The position numbers and the translations under genes were made by a program. Below, in pieces: positions 1-9,086 of a stretch of 64,000 nt of DNA. How positions within the stretch are numbered: the first letter of the stretch is position 1; the number at the start of each line of letters is the position of its first letter. A model generated the notes under the pieces. That model was not told the DNA's origin, ran no database searches, and worked only from the letters and a program-made list of their open reading frames with translations. Origin of the DNA: JAUNBG01 sp964442735 (lineage in GTDB: Bacteria > Planctomycetota > Planctomycetia > Pirellulales > Thermoguttaceae); NCBI GenBank assembly GCA_964442735.1, contig CAYUAP010000008.1, positions 8,387-72,386 on the forward strand, given 5' to 3'.

Positions 1-38
1 GTAAATACCATTTGTTTACAGAAAAAGTTCTGTTTTGT

Positions 39-76
39 AATAAAAAATCAACACAATAAAAAATCAACACAATAAA
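39..76. repeat. 16-bp direct repeat, two and a half units
   Basis: Two exact copies of AATAAAAAATCAACAC are followed by a partial third, in the AT-rich leader upstream of the DUF4956 gene. The rest of 1-215 shows no gene; a partner gene of this operon may lie before the window. Confidence 0.8.
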
Positions 77-204
77 GGTAATTTTATTTTTTATTATAAT
101 GAACGTTGTTTGCCTAAAAAGATCGTGAAAATCAGTTTTACCCGTTAGTTACAAATAAAATTATTTACAGTTTGAGTAAACCAAAAGTTTTTAGTTAGAT
201 GTAT

Positions 205-210
205 GGAGGA
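205..210 (+). promoter_or_regulatory. Ribosome binding site fixing a TTG start
   Basis: GGAGGA lies five bases before TTG at 216. The only nearby ATG (199) reads into a stop after six codons, so the Shine-Dalgarno sequence decides in favour of the TTG start. Confidence 0.7.
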
Positions 211-215
211 TTGTT

Positions 216-899
216 TTGAATAACAGATTGAATTTTTCGGATATTTTTAGAAGCAGTTTTTTAGAGAATGTGACTTCTGTATCCTTTTTTGATATGGGAA
301 TAGCCCTACTGCTTTCATTTGCCCTTGGGTTATTTATCATGGCCATTTACAAAAGAACATATCGGGGCGTCATGTATTCACAGTCGTTCTGTGTTTCCCT
401 AATGGCCATGTCATTGATCACAACCATTTTGATTTTAGCGGTTACGAGTAATATTATTTTATCTTTAGGTATGGTTGGCGCATTATCGATCGTTCGATTT
501 CGAACTGCGGTAAAAGATCCAATGGATATTACTTTTTTGTTCTGGGCTATTGCAGTTGGAATCATTTTGGGGGCGGGCTTTATCGGACTCGCGGTTATTG
601 GTTCCCTATTAATCGGTATTCTGTTATTTATCTTTATTAACAAGAAGCAGAAGGATACCCCCTATATTCTTGTCGTAAATTGTCAAGACGAGGAGAGTGA
701 AAAAGCGACACTCAATATTACCAGGGAACAAACCGCATTACATACGGTTAAGGCGAAATCGGTAACAAAAGAAGGAATTGAATTAACACTGGAGCTTCGT
801 TTACGCGATGCGGCAACCGGGTTTGTGAACACGATCAATGCGGTGGACGGAGTTCGAAGTGTCGTCCTTGTAACATATAATGGTGAATATGCCGGTTAA
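216..899 (+). CDS. DUF4956 family membrane protein
   Basis: This 227-aa protein has about four hydrophobic segments in residues 25-145 and a soluble C-terminal domain (about 150-227). The segment GALSIVRFRTAVKDP (about residues 87-101) is the hallmark of the DUF4956 family. In many bacteria this family sits beside VTC-type polyphosphate polymerase domains and CotH-like kinases, and a CotH gene follows here after 11 bases, so the two are probably one operon. The biochemical function is unknown; a role at the membrane with the CotH protein is inference from context. Start is TTG with a good Shine-Dalgarno sequence. Confidence 0.85.
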   Translation: MNNRLNFSDIFRSSFLENVTSVSFFDMGIALLLSFALGLFIMAIYKRTYRGVMYSQSFCVSLMAMSLITTILILAVTSNIILSLGMVGALSIVRFRTAVKDPMDITFLFWAIAVGIILGAGFIGLAVIGSLLIGILLFIFINKKQKDTPYILVVNCQDEESEKATLNITREQTALHTVKAKSVTKEGIELTLELRLRDAATGFVNTINAVDGVRSVVLVTYNGEYAG

Positions 900-910
900 A
901 AGGATTCTGT

Positions 911-2596
911 ATGAGCGAGAAAAAATTAACGGTCATTACAATACTCGCAATCTGTATGGCCGTTCTTGTTACTGTTGCCATTACGATTTACGCGGCAACT
1001 CAACAGTCGGAAAAAGTACCGAAGGAGATGGCCTATGCCTCGCAACTCTTTAACGACAAGATAATTGATGTCGATATTATCTGTCCGGAAGCGTCTTGGC
1101 AAAAGATGTGTGAAACGGCAATGAATGAAACATATATTCCGATTGATGTTAAAGTTAATGGACAGTTATTTCATAATGCGGCCATTCGTCCGAAGGGAAA
1201 TTCCAGTCTGATGCAAATCGCACACAATCCAGATTGTAATCGATACAGCTTTAAGATCAAATTCGATAAATACGTTAAAGGCCAAACCTGTTTTGGATTG
1301 GATATTCTTGTTTTGAATAATCTTCTGCACGATTGTACCTTTATGAAGGAGTCAATAACGTATGATATGATGAATCTTCTGGATGTAAAATGTCCACTCT
1401 ACGGTTACGCTCGAATAAAAGTCAACGGAAAACCTTGGGGTCTGTATTTTGCGCAAGAAGCCTATCATACCAGTTATCTGTTACGAACACGGGGAACAGA
1501 AAACGGTTATTTATATAATGTCAAGTCTGCTGACCGTCCCAAGAGTGGTAACAAGAATGTCCAAAACGGGCCTGGCGGACCTCCGCCCGGAGGACCTGGC
1601 GGGCCCGGCGGCCCTCCGCCCGGTTTTGATGGGTCTGGCGGCCCTCCGTCCGGTTTTGATGGGTCTGGCGGCCCTCCGCCCGGTTTTGATGGGTTTGGCG
1701 GCCCTCCGCCCGGTTTTGATGGACCTGGCGGCCCTCCGCCCGGTTTTGATGGATCTGGTGGACCTCCGCCCGGTTTTGGCGGGCCTGGCGGACCACCGCC
1801 CGGTGGCCCCGGTGGCCCAGGAGGCCCCGGTGGTAATAAAGGTACAGATCTAAAATATCAGGGTGACGATCCAAACAGTTATCGCGGTATATTTGACTTT
1901 TGTGTCTGTGGTCGAAGTAATCCAAAGGCACAAAAGCGTATAATAGATGCGATTAAGGCGCTTAACGAAAACAGGAATCTTGAACAATACTGGGACGTGG
2001 ATAGTATACTCCGTTATTTAGCGGTCCATACAATTACGGTTAGTATGGATAGTTATAGTGGTGGTATGTGTCAGAATTACTATATTTATGAGCGTCATCA
2101 TAAACTAACCGTTTTACCTTGGGATTATAATGACTCGTTTGGCAGTATGATGGGAGGTGGACTGATTACTTTAATCAACTTCCCGATTGACACACCAGTA
2201 CAAGGCGTTACGATGGAGGATCGTCCTTTAATCAATATTTTATTGAGTCACAAGGAATATCGCGATCGTTATCATCATTACCTTGACATTTTAACGGGCT
2301 ATCTTGCAGATGCAGAAAACAAAATCAAGCATATCGACACCTTAATCAACGCCGATGTTAAAGTGGATCCCTCCGCGTTTTACTCCTACGCGGAGTATAT
2401 GGCGGCGAAGGATGAATTTTCTAAAATCCTTGAATTAAGAGGGAAGAGTATTAAAGGACAGTTAGAAGGCAAAATTCCTTCAACAACGGAAGGCCAGACG
2501 GAACATCAAGATCAACTTTTACAAGGCGAGGGTATTGATTACACAAAATATTCCGGTCATCACGAAATGCCCGGTCAGGGAAGAAAACCTCAATAG
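911..2596 (+). CDS. CotH-like secreted protein kinase with Gly/Pro-rich insert
   Basis: The 561-aa protein has an N-terminal signal anchor (about residues 8-28). The CotH fold is recognisable from RPKGNSS (about residue 93), FKIKFDKY, the NYYIYERHHKLTVLPWDYND segment (about residues 393-412) and the C-terminal helices. CotH is known from Bacillus spores as an atypical secreted kinase; in planctomycetes the substrate is unknown. Unusually, residues of about 216-310 are a low-complexity insert built from GGPPPGFDG(S) units encoded by a 30-bp tandem repeat, splitting the kinase between its N- and C-terminal motifs. The gene follows the DUF4956 gene after 11 bases. A family-A mobile element and a 154-bp array begin just past the stop. 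Confidence 0.82.
   Translation: MSEKKLTVITILAICMAVLVTVAITIYAATQQSEKVPKEMAYASQLFNDKIIDVDIICPEASWQKMCETAMNETYIPIDVKVNGQLFHNAAIRPKGNSSLMQIAHNPDCNRYSFKIKFDKYVKGQTCFGLDILVLNNLLHDCTFMKESITYDMMNLLDVKCPLYGYARIKVNGKPWGLYFAQEAYHTSYLLRTRGTENGYLYNVKSADRPKSGNKNVQNGPGGPPPGGPGGPGGPPPGFDGSGGPPSGFDGSGGPPPGFDGFGGPPPGFDGPGGPPPGFDGSGGPPPGFGGPGGPPPGGPGGPGGPGGNKGTDLKYQGDDPNSYRGIFDFCVCGRSNPKAQKRIIDAIKALNENRNLEQYWDVDSILRYLAVHTITVSMDSYSGGMCQNYYIYERHHKLTVLPWDYNDSFGSMMGGGLITLINFPIDTPVQGVTMEDRPLINILLSHKEYRDRYHHYLDILTGYLADAENKIKHIDTLINADVKVDPSAFYSYAEYMAAKDEFSKILELRGKSIKGQLEGKIPSTTEGQTEHQDQLLQGEGIDYTKYSGHHEMPGQGRKPQ
1606..1800 (+). repeat. 30-bp coding tandem repeat (GGPPPGFDGS)
   Basis: About six near-identical 30-bp units encode ten-residue Gly/Pro/Phe/Asp repeats within the CotH gene, in frame and GC-rich compared with the surroundings. 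The long opposite-strand open frame here is a by-product of the repeat. Confidence 0.9.
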
Positions 2597-2630
2597 CCAC
2601 AACAGCCCGTCATTTCATTTGTTCCTATTA

Positions 2631-2747
2631 TACTGTACAACGTTATAAATTCGGCATTTCCTGGGAGCGCAAACGTCTCGTCCGCATCCTCCCAAACAGG
2701 CGTTCCCGTCTGTTTTGAAAAATAGACTTTTATAACAACCTTGAGTA
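2631..2747 (+). mobile_element. Family A MITE, copy 1
   Basis: The element runs from TACTGTACAACGTTATAAA to CTTGAGTA and is flanked by TA (2629-2630 and 2748-2749). It carries a central hairpin-forming segment AAACAGGCG...CGTCTGTTT, slightly decayed. Its 3' part is the first piece of the 154-bp tandem array that follows. Confidence 0.75.
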
Positions 2748-3322
2748 TACCAGGATCATGTAACTTCCTTCTGTTTACAGGGGGGTGTGATAAATCTGTT
2801 TCTTCACCAGACAGGCCAGGAAACGAACGTCTCGTCCGTATCCTCCCAAACAGGCGTTCCCGTCTGTTTTGAAAAATAGACTTTTATAACAACCTTGAGT
2901 ATACCAGGATCATGTAACTTCCTTCTGTTTACAGGGGGGTGTGATAAATCTGTTTCTTCACCAGACAGGCCAGGAAACGAACGTCTCGTCCGTATCCTCC
3001 CAAACAGGCGTTCCCGTCTGTTTTGAAAAATAGACTTTTATAACAACCNNNNNNNNNNNNNNNNNNNNNNNNNNNNNNNNNNNNNNNNNNNNNNNNNNNN
3101 NNNNNNNNNNNNNNNNNNNNNNNNNNNNNNNNNNNNNNNNNNNNNNNNATCCTCCCAAACAGGCGTTCCCGTCTGTTTTGAAAAATAGACTTTTATAACA
3201 ACCTTGAGTATACCAGGATCATGTAACTTCCTTCTGTTTACAGGGTGGTGTGATAAATCTGTTTCTTCACCAAACAGGCCAAGAAACGAACATCTCGTCC
3301 GCATCTACTCAAAACAGGCGTT
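2674..3322. repeat. 154-bp tandem array interrupted by an assembly gap
   Basis: The string CGTCTCGTCCG recurs at 2674, 2828 and 2982, and in mutated form at 3291, an exact 154-bp period. Each unit joins the 3' two thirds of a family A element to about 75 bp of flanking DNA. The first units are nearly identical and the last is diverged. The run of N falls inside the array, so the true copy number is unknown. No gene is seen in 2597-3435. Confidence 0.9.
3049..3148. other. Assembly gap (100 N)
   Basis: Exactly 100 undetermined bases inside the 154-bp array; the length is a conventional placeholder. The flanks stay in register with the 154-bp period only if the gap length happens to be right. 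Confidence 0.98.
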
Positions 3323-3384
3323 CCCGTCTGTTTTCTCCCGTCTGTTTTCTCCCGTCTGTTTTCTCCCGTCTGTTTTCTCCCGTC
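3323..3384. repeat. 14-bp tandem repeat
   Basis: CCCGTCTGTTTTCT is repeated four times plus a partial unit. It looks like an expansion of one arm of the family A hairpin at the end of the 154-bp array. Confidence 0.9.
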
Positions 3385-3435
3385 AAAAGACTCAAATGTT
3401 TTAGTCACGTTCTCCATAAAACAGAGCTCTTTTAG

Positions 3436-4584
3436 TCATGTATTGCGCTGGTAGCCGTATTGTTTAATATAGTTCCCCCAACGTTGCGTAATTTTTTCCG
3501 CGAGATCCGGACTGATTTCAAATTTATTCTTCTTGTAGGCTTTTTGAGACGCTGCAAACTCTTCGAAATGTCCTTTAGCCTCCTGAAAATCTTCCAGTTC
3601 CAGTTGACCGTATATTTTCGCTAGAATGGAAACAGGTTCTCTAACCAAATCATCATAGGAAATATCGATAAACTGATTAGATTTCAGTTGGGAAATATCC
3701 TCGAAAAAGGTGGCATACATTTTCTCAAAATCACCCAAGACCTTTTCCTCCAGACCAATTCCCTTGGGATGCTGAAGTCCATGCGTTTGCGCCATTGTCA
3801 TCCACAGTCGGCAGGTGGAAGGAAACAAGGTATAGGGATCACGATGAAGGTGAATAAACTTTGAATCGGGGAAACGCTCCAAAATCGTTTTAATTCGGGC
3901 CGTATGCGGTGGTGACTTTAAAATAACCGTTTTATATTCCACCACCGTCAACGCCTTCAAAAAATACTCCAGAATATCAAGCCATTTTTTACGCTGTTGA
4001 TCGGTTATATCCCGTAACGTCAAAAATTTTTCGTCGATAGGAGGTACATTCGGAAACATAATATCAAGATAGGGACTAGGCGAACCTAGAACACAAAGCG
4101 CAAACTCGTCTTCCTGGGGACGGTCCAGACCTACCTCCATATTATCCATCGGTCGCTTCTTCGGTAATAAATACTTGACCCAAGGCCGGAAAAGGGATCC
4201 AGATACTAAAAAATGCGACGGCGCATAACAGTCATACGTATCGCAATAGGTAAATCGTGAATCCTTTATCATGTACTCGTGTAATAACGTCGTCCCACTG
4301 CGCCAATGCCCAACAATAAAAACAGGAGGACTTTTAAGCTCTAATTGCCGTATTTTATTTCCATAAAGTATTTTTTGACCAACGGCAAGCGTAGAATTCA
4401 AAAGCGATAATCCGGATATTATTCCGAACATCCCTATTCGTGAAGGAGTTATACGAAACCCTCCCTTCGACAAGGAACGTAACCAGGAATTAATGGTTAT
4501 TCCATCCCAAATTCGTGGATTCCAAAAACAATCTTTACTTCCTCCAAACTCTTTTTGAGTTACCCCTTTGGGACCACAATCCAT
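3436..4584 (-). CDS. Sulfotransferase family protein
   Basis: The 382-aa protein has the PAPS 5'-phosphosulfate loop FIVGHWRSGTTLL (residues about 89-101) and a 3'-phosphate binding segment FIHLHRDPYTLFPSTCRLW near residues 240-260, the two hallmarks of PAPS-dependent sulfotransferases of the Sulfotransfer_3 type. It would move sulfate from PAPS to a carbohydrate or other acceptor; the acceptor cannot be read from the sequence. No signal peptide is evident. It is transcribed alone on the minus strand, with its 3' end close to the repeat array. PAPS-dependent sulfotransferases are common in planctomycetes, which also degrade sulfated glycans. Confidence 0.85.
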   Translation of the reverse strand: MDCGPKGVTQKEFGGSKDCFWNPRIWDGITINSWLRSLSKGGFRITPSRIGMFGIISGLSLLNSTLAVGQKILYGNKIRQLELKSPPVFIVGHWRSGTTLLHEYMIKDSRFTYCDTYDCYAPSHFLVSGSLFRPWVKYLLPKKRPMDNMEVGLDRPQEDEFALCVLGSPSPYLDIMFPNVPPIDEKFLTLRDITDQQRKKWLDILEYFLKALTVVEYKTVILKSPPHTARIKTILERFPDSKFIHLHRDPYTLFPSTCRLWMTMAQTHGLQHPKGIGLEEKVLGDFEKMYATFFEDISQLKSNQFIDISYDDLVREPVSILAKIYGQLELEDFQEAKGHFEEFAASQKAYKKNKFEISPDLAEKITQRWGNYIKQYGYQRNT

Positions 4585-4676
4585 TTTATTCTCTTTTCCA
4601 ACCGGACTTTTCCGGACTCAAATAATCAATACTGTAATACCACTGATATACTAAAAGATTCCTGTGGACTCCAGAT

Positions 4677-4746
4677 CTCCTATCAATAGCCTGATCTCCT
4701 ATCAATAACCTGATATTCTATCAATAGCCTGATATTCTATCAATAG
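4677..4746. repeat. 19-bp tandem repeat at the end of the lipoprotein gene
   Basis: Three full units and one partial unit of a 19-bp sequence (CTCCTATCAATAGCCTGAT and variants). The array overlaps the last codons of the minus-strand lipoprotein gene ending at 4740, so repeat slippage could alter that C-terminus. Confidence 0.85.
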
Positions 4747-5249
4747 AATTGTGAAATCTGAACCGATTCCTTCCACGCAACAGAATAGAGAACAACTTCC
4801 ATCTGACGCGCCAATTCTTCCTTCGGTTGATATTGCGTTATCCTTTGTAATGGTATACCCAGGGAAGACATAAACTGTATTGTTGGAGAACCAACAACCT
4901 TTAACTTCTCGCATAAACCACTATACTCGGAACGCCCAATATCAATTCGGACACAAACAAAATTTTTTGCCAACTCTATTATTTTTGAGTCAGTAAAAAC
5001 TGTCTCCATCATTTTTTTACTAAAAACACAATCGCTCTCTACGAAAAAAAGCAGCATTGGTTTATTCATTAAATGGGCTAATTCGACACCCTCGTCGTAG
5101 TTATTTATAAATGCGAGTGATTTATCTTCCTGGACCGGATTTTCCTGTAATCGCTCCGCGCTCTTGCCGTTGGAACAACCCGTCAATACGGCAAGAGTAC
5201 AGATAAACAACAGTAAAATACTGATTTGAAATTTTATAATCGAACTCAT
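4740..5249 (-). CDS. Thioredoxin-like lipoprotein
   Basis: The start at 5249 (MSSIIKFQ) is chosen because it gives a clean lipoprotein signal: a hydrophobic stretch ending in the lipobox LTGC. An upstream in-frame ATG at 5291 would add 14 charged residues before it. The mature part has a thioredoxin-fold segment, MLLFFVESDCVFSKKM, with a single redox Cys (CxxS-type instead of CxxC), and later VVGSPTIQFM with the cis-Pro loop. The family (Thioredoxin_7 type) works in periplasmic thiol chemistry or as a chaperone; loss of the second Cys argues against a classical disulfide reductase. The end of the gene overlaps a 19-bp tandem repeat. Confidence 0.7.
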   Translation of the reverse strand: MSSIIKFQISILLLFICTLAVLTGCSNGKSAERLQENPVQEDKSLAFINNYDEGVELAHLMNKPMLLFFVESDCVFSKKMMETVFTDSKIIELAKNFVCVRIDIGRSEYSGLCEKLKVVGSPTIQFMSSLGIPLQRITQYQPKEELARQMEVVLYSVAWKESVQISQFY

Positions 5250-5603
5250 AATATACTTTTCTCGTTTATTTACCGATGTTGCAAAAAACACACAGTTTTA
5301 ATCAAGGTGGTTAAGTGTGCGTATAAACCATCTAACACTCTTAACCATCATGCTGGTTATTATCGGTTTCTTTTGCCACAAATCTTAATTGTTATTAATC
5401 TTTACAGACAAAAAGGAGTATAGATATAATACACCAACTACACAACATAGGTAAAATACACAATACCGAAATTAATTCCATTCCATTTCGGTCAACAGGA
5501 GGAATAGTAATAATATTATGAAAATAGATCAAGAGCAAATCTTTCTCTTGCACAAAAGGGGAACAAACGTTACAATGTATCTGTTTGAAAGGATAAAAGA
5601 GGA
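5250..5603. other. Divergent intergenic region
   Basis: An AT-rich stretch between the minus-strand lipoprotein gene and mfd. It must hold promoters for both directions, but no convincing -35/-10 pair, hairpin or repeat was singled out. AAAGGA at 5588-5593 and AGAGGA just before 5604 can serve as the mfd ribosome binding site. Confidence 0.5.
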
Positions 5604-8600
5604 ATGGATTCATTGATTCAAGGAATAAAAGAGCGGCTATTTCAAAAAAAAGATTTTCAAGCCGCGTTGGAAATGTTAAAAGAAAACAAGTCCGTTACTT
5701 TTGACGGTCTTGCCGGAGGGGCTTTTGCACTTTTCGGAACACTTGTGGTCGAAAAGTTAAGTCGATTTCTCCTGGTTTTAACGGCTAAACATGGGGAGGT
5801 GGAGCAAATGGCTTCCGATCTTTCCCTGTTTACCGAAACTGCCATAGATACCTTTCCTCTCTTGCCCCCCTCAATTATCGAAGAAGATCGGGAACTGTTT
5901 CATTCGGAGGATATAACCTTCGGCAGACGTTTGCGTCTGTTACGGGAAATGGACCAGCGAATGGAAGATAAAAGTCAGGTCCCTGGCCCGAAAATCATTG
6001 TTTCCTCTCTGTCCGCAATTCTTCAGTCAGTTCCAACACGTTCGGAAATTAATAATGACGCCCGACTTCTTCAGACAGGACATAATTATAATCGGGAAGA
6101 GATTACGCATTGGCTTGTAGACGGTGGTTTTACAGGGACGCCTGTCATAGAACTTCCGGGGGAGTTTTCCATTCGGGGACATGTTCTGGATATATTTCCA
6201 CTTGACTGTCGGGAACCAATTCGAATCGAATTTTTCGGCGATGAAATAGAGTCTATACGCAGTTTCGATGCCACAACTCAACGTTCACTTGAGACAATCG
6301 ATAAATTTGAATTGTCCCGACTTCGATTTCGGGAGACAATGAATGGCTCTTTTATTGATCACCTACCTAAAGATACCCTGATACTGTTTCATGAAACCGA
6401 CCAGATTGTTACCGAGGCACAGAAATTCGTTCAACTTAATATTGAGGAACGGGGACCATCCTCGACCTCCGCGCCTGTTGCTGAAATTATGAATCGGCTT
6501 TATGCGTTTCCCGCGATGCATGCTGTTTCTTTTGCAAGTAATAATGAATACGCCGATAAAGTATTTCCTTTTAATTTCGATTCCGTTGATCGATTTTGTG
6601 GGAAGGGAAAAGACCTCTTTAATGAAGAGAAAATGGAGAATCTCGATCCGGAAACACGTTTTCTGCTCCTCTGTCAATCGGAATCGGAAATACAGCGGTT
6701 AGTAGAGACCTTCGGTAAAAGCCAACCGGCCATGGAAGATCGTCTATTCTATCTCGTCGGAACATTATCGGATGGTTTTGACTGGTCGGAAGAAGGTATC
6801 GTTCTGTTAGGAACCAATCAGCTTTTTGGCCGTTTAATTTCCCAACGAGTTGTTCGTCGAAAGACAGGCAAGGCCATCGATAGTTTTTTGGAACTGTCAC
6901 CGGGGGACTTGGTTATTCATGTGGGGCATGGTCTGGCTCGATTTCGTGGTTTGAAAATGATTAAAAAGGGAACACAGGAAGAAGAACACTTGGAACTGGA
7001 ATTTGCCGACAACACGGTTATTTATGTTCCAACCTCCCGAATCAAGTTGGTTCAGCGCTATGTCGGAACAGGTAAAAGCAATCCACCACTTGCAAAATTA
7101 AATAGTAAATCATGGCTCAAGCAGAAGAATCAGGCCCAGGAGGCGGTCCTGGATCTCGCGGCAGAACTACTGGGACTTCAGGCGGCCCGACATTCACGTC
7201 AGGGAAATGTTTGTCAGCCTGACAGCGATTGGCAATATGAATTTGAAGAAAATTTCCCATTCCAAGAGACAGACGACCAATTGACCGCAATCGCCGAAAT
7301 AAAAGAAGATATGGAAAATTCGCGTCCTATGGACCGTCTCCTCTGTGGAGACGTTGGTTTCGGAAAAACGGAACTGGCCATTCGAGCCGCCTTTAAAGCG
7401 GTCGATTCCGGCTATCAAGTTGCCGTCTTGGTTCCGACAACGATTCTGGCAGAACAACATTTTCGTGTCTTCTCCGAACGAACGCACAATTTCCCCATTA
7501 CACTTGCATCCCTGACACGATTCACAACGAAGGACGAAAAACAGAAAATTCTCCATGGTCTGGAACAAGGAACAATCGATATCGTTATCGGAACCCATTC
7601 GTTGACACGTTCATCAACCATAAAATTCGCCCATTTGGGACTCGTAATTATCGATGAAGAACAACGATTTGGTGTTCAGGACAAGGAACAGTTAAAACGT
7701 CTGCGCAATATGGTCGATATTCTGACCATGACAGCCACACCTATTCCACGAACACTTCATTTCTCCCTGGTAGGACTACGGGATATCTCCAATTTGGAAA
7801 CACCGCCGGACAATCGCCTGCCTGTGGAAACCCGTGTTATACGATTCGATAAAAAACAAATTCGCAAGGGAATTCTTCGGGAGATATCGCGTAGTGGCCA
7901 GGTTTATTTTCTGCACAATCGTGTTCGGGATATTGATGCGATGGCCGCTGAATTACAGGAACTCGTTCCAGAGGCCCGAATACGAATCGGCCATGCCCAA
8001 ATGGGCGACCGTGAACTGGAAGAGGTCATGCGTGATTTCATTCTGCATAAATTTGACGTTTTAGTTTGTACGACAATCGTTGAAAGCGGTTTGGATATTC
8101 CCAACGCAAATACTATCTTTATCAATAAAGCGGACCGTTTCGGTCTGGCGGAACTGCATCAACTCCGTGGTCGGGTCGGACGCGACCGTTATCAGGCATA
8201 TTGCTATCTCCTTCTGGATCCTAATCAGGCACTCAATCCCAATGCGACGAAACGACTTCAGGCCATTGAGGAAAATACCCATCTTGGGTCCGGATTTAAT
8301 ATCGCTATGCGTGACCTTGAAATTCGAGGGGCTGGTAATATTCTCGGAACCAGTCAGAGCGGTCATATCGCCGCCGTCGGTTATGAAATGTATTGTGATC
8401 TTTTAGACGCCGCAGTTCGAACTCTCAAAAATGAACCGCAACGTTTGGAAATAGACGTTGAAGTGGATCTGCCCGGAACCGCTGTTATCTCCAAAAATTA
8501 TATTAGCGATCAACGTTTGAAAATTGATATCTATCGACGTATGCAACGTGTTACAACCTTGGAAGATTGTCAGGCCATGAACGACGAACTTCTGGATCGA

Positions 8601-9071
8601 TTCGGCCCCTATCCACAGGAAGTTCAACGCCTTTTGACCGTGGCACGTATTCGTGTTCGCGCCTGGAATTATCGAATCACCTGTATTTGTATTATGGAAG
8701 TGGATAATGTCCGTTATGTTCAATTCCGATTTAAAGCGGAAGAATTTACAACGAAGTTTAAATTTTTTCTCGTTCGATTTTCTCAAGATCTTCGTATTAT
8801 TGAGCCACAAGTCGGTTGTCTGCCGATACCAAAACGATTCCTCGATAGCACCAATTCGGATAATTGCGATAAATTCCTCTCCTGGATCGAATCGCTCTTA
8901 ATCGACCCCCTCGAACAGTCCATCGCCCAATTCCCTACCACAGAACAAAAAAAATCGGAAAAATTGACCAAACAACCTAAAAAATCGCCTTTGGCAAACC
9001 GACTCAAACAACTACGCAATCCTAAACATAAAAATATCAATGAAAACAAAAATAATTCGAACCAAGAATGA
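5604..9071 (+). CDS. mfd: Transcription-repair coupling factor Mfd
   Basis: At 1155 aa this matches the usual length of Mfd (about 1150). The order of domains is canonical: UvrB-homology region (about 1-330), CarD-like RNA polymerase-interaction domain starting with LSPGDLVIHVGHGLARF (about 431), helicase with Walker A GDVGFGKTE (about 581), DEEQ box in IIDEEQRFGV (about 680), the LHQLRGRVGRDR motif VI (about 850), and the TRCF C-terminal domain (about 1000-1100). It removes stalled RNA polymerase from damaged DNA and recruits UvrA. The C-terminal tail is Lys/Asn rich and probably disordered. ispE follows after 15 bases. Confidence 0.97.
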   Translation: MDSLIQGIKERLFQKKDFQAALEMLKENKSVTFDGLAGGAFALFGTLVVEKLSRFLLVLTAKHGEVEQMASDLSLFTETAIDTFPLLPPSIIEEDRELFHSEDITFGRRLRLLREMDQRMEDKSQVPGPKIIVSSLSAILQSVPTRSEINNDARLLQTGHNYNREEITHWLVDGGFTGTPVIELPGEFSIRGHVLDIFPLDCREPIRIEFFGDEIESIRSFDATTQRSLETIDKFELSRLRFRETMNGSFIDHLPKDTLILFHETDQIVTEAQKFVQLNIEERGPSSTSAPVAEIMNRLYAFPAMHAVSFASNNEYADKVFPFNFDSVDRFCGKGKDLFNEEKMENLDPETRFLLLCQSESEIQRLVETFGKSQPAMEDRLFYLVGTLSDGFDWSEEGIVLLGTNQLFGRLISQRVVRRKTGKAIDSFLELSPGDLVIHVGHGLARFRGLKMIKKGTQEEEHLELEFADNTVIYVPTSRIKLVQRYVGTGKSNPPLAKLNSKSWLKQKNQAQEAVLDLAAELLGLQAARHSRQGNVCQPDSDWQYEFEENFPFQETDDQLTAIAEIKEDMENSRPMDRLLCGDVGFGKTELAIRAAFKAVDSGYQVAVLVPTTILAEQHFRVFSERTHNFPITLASLTRFTTKDEKQKILHGLEQGTIDIVIGTHSLTRSSTIKFAHLGLVIIDEEQRFGVQDKEQLKRLRNMVDILTMTATPIPRTLHFSLVGLRDISNLETPPDNRLPVETRVIRFDKKQIRKGILREISRSGQVYFLHNRVRDIDAMAAELQELVPEARIRIGHAQMGDRELEEVMRDFILHKFDVLVCTTIVESGLDIPNANTIFINKADRFGLAELHQLRGRVGRDRYQAYCYLLLDPNQALNPNATKRLQAIEENTHLGSGFNIAMRDLEIRGAGNILGTSQSGHIAAVGYEMYCDLLDAAVRTLKNEPQRLEIDVEVDLPGTAVISKNYISDQRLKIDIYRRMQRVTTLEDCQAMNDELLDRFGPYPQEVQRLLTVARIRVRAWNYRITCICIMEVDNVRYVQFRFKAEEFTTKFKFFLVRFSQDLRIIEPQVGCLPIPKRFLDSTNSDNCDKFLSWIESLLIDPLEQSIAQFPTTEQKKSEKLTKQPKKSPLANRLKQLRNPKHKNINENKNNSNQE

Positions 9072-9086
9072 AAGTAATACCCTGGA

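Noticed and set aside
1521..1931. Minus-strand open frame rich in Arg, Gln and His over the CotH repeat
   Set aside because: By-product of the 30-bp coding repeat on the plus strand, where the CotH motifs lie on both sides.
2674..3322. CRISPR or phage direct repeats in the 154-bp array
   Set aside because: The whole 154-bp unit is conserved; there are no variable spacers.
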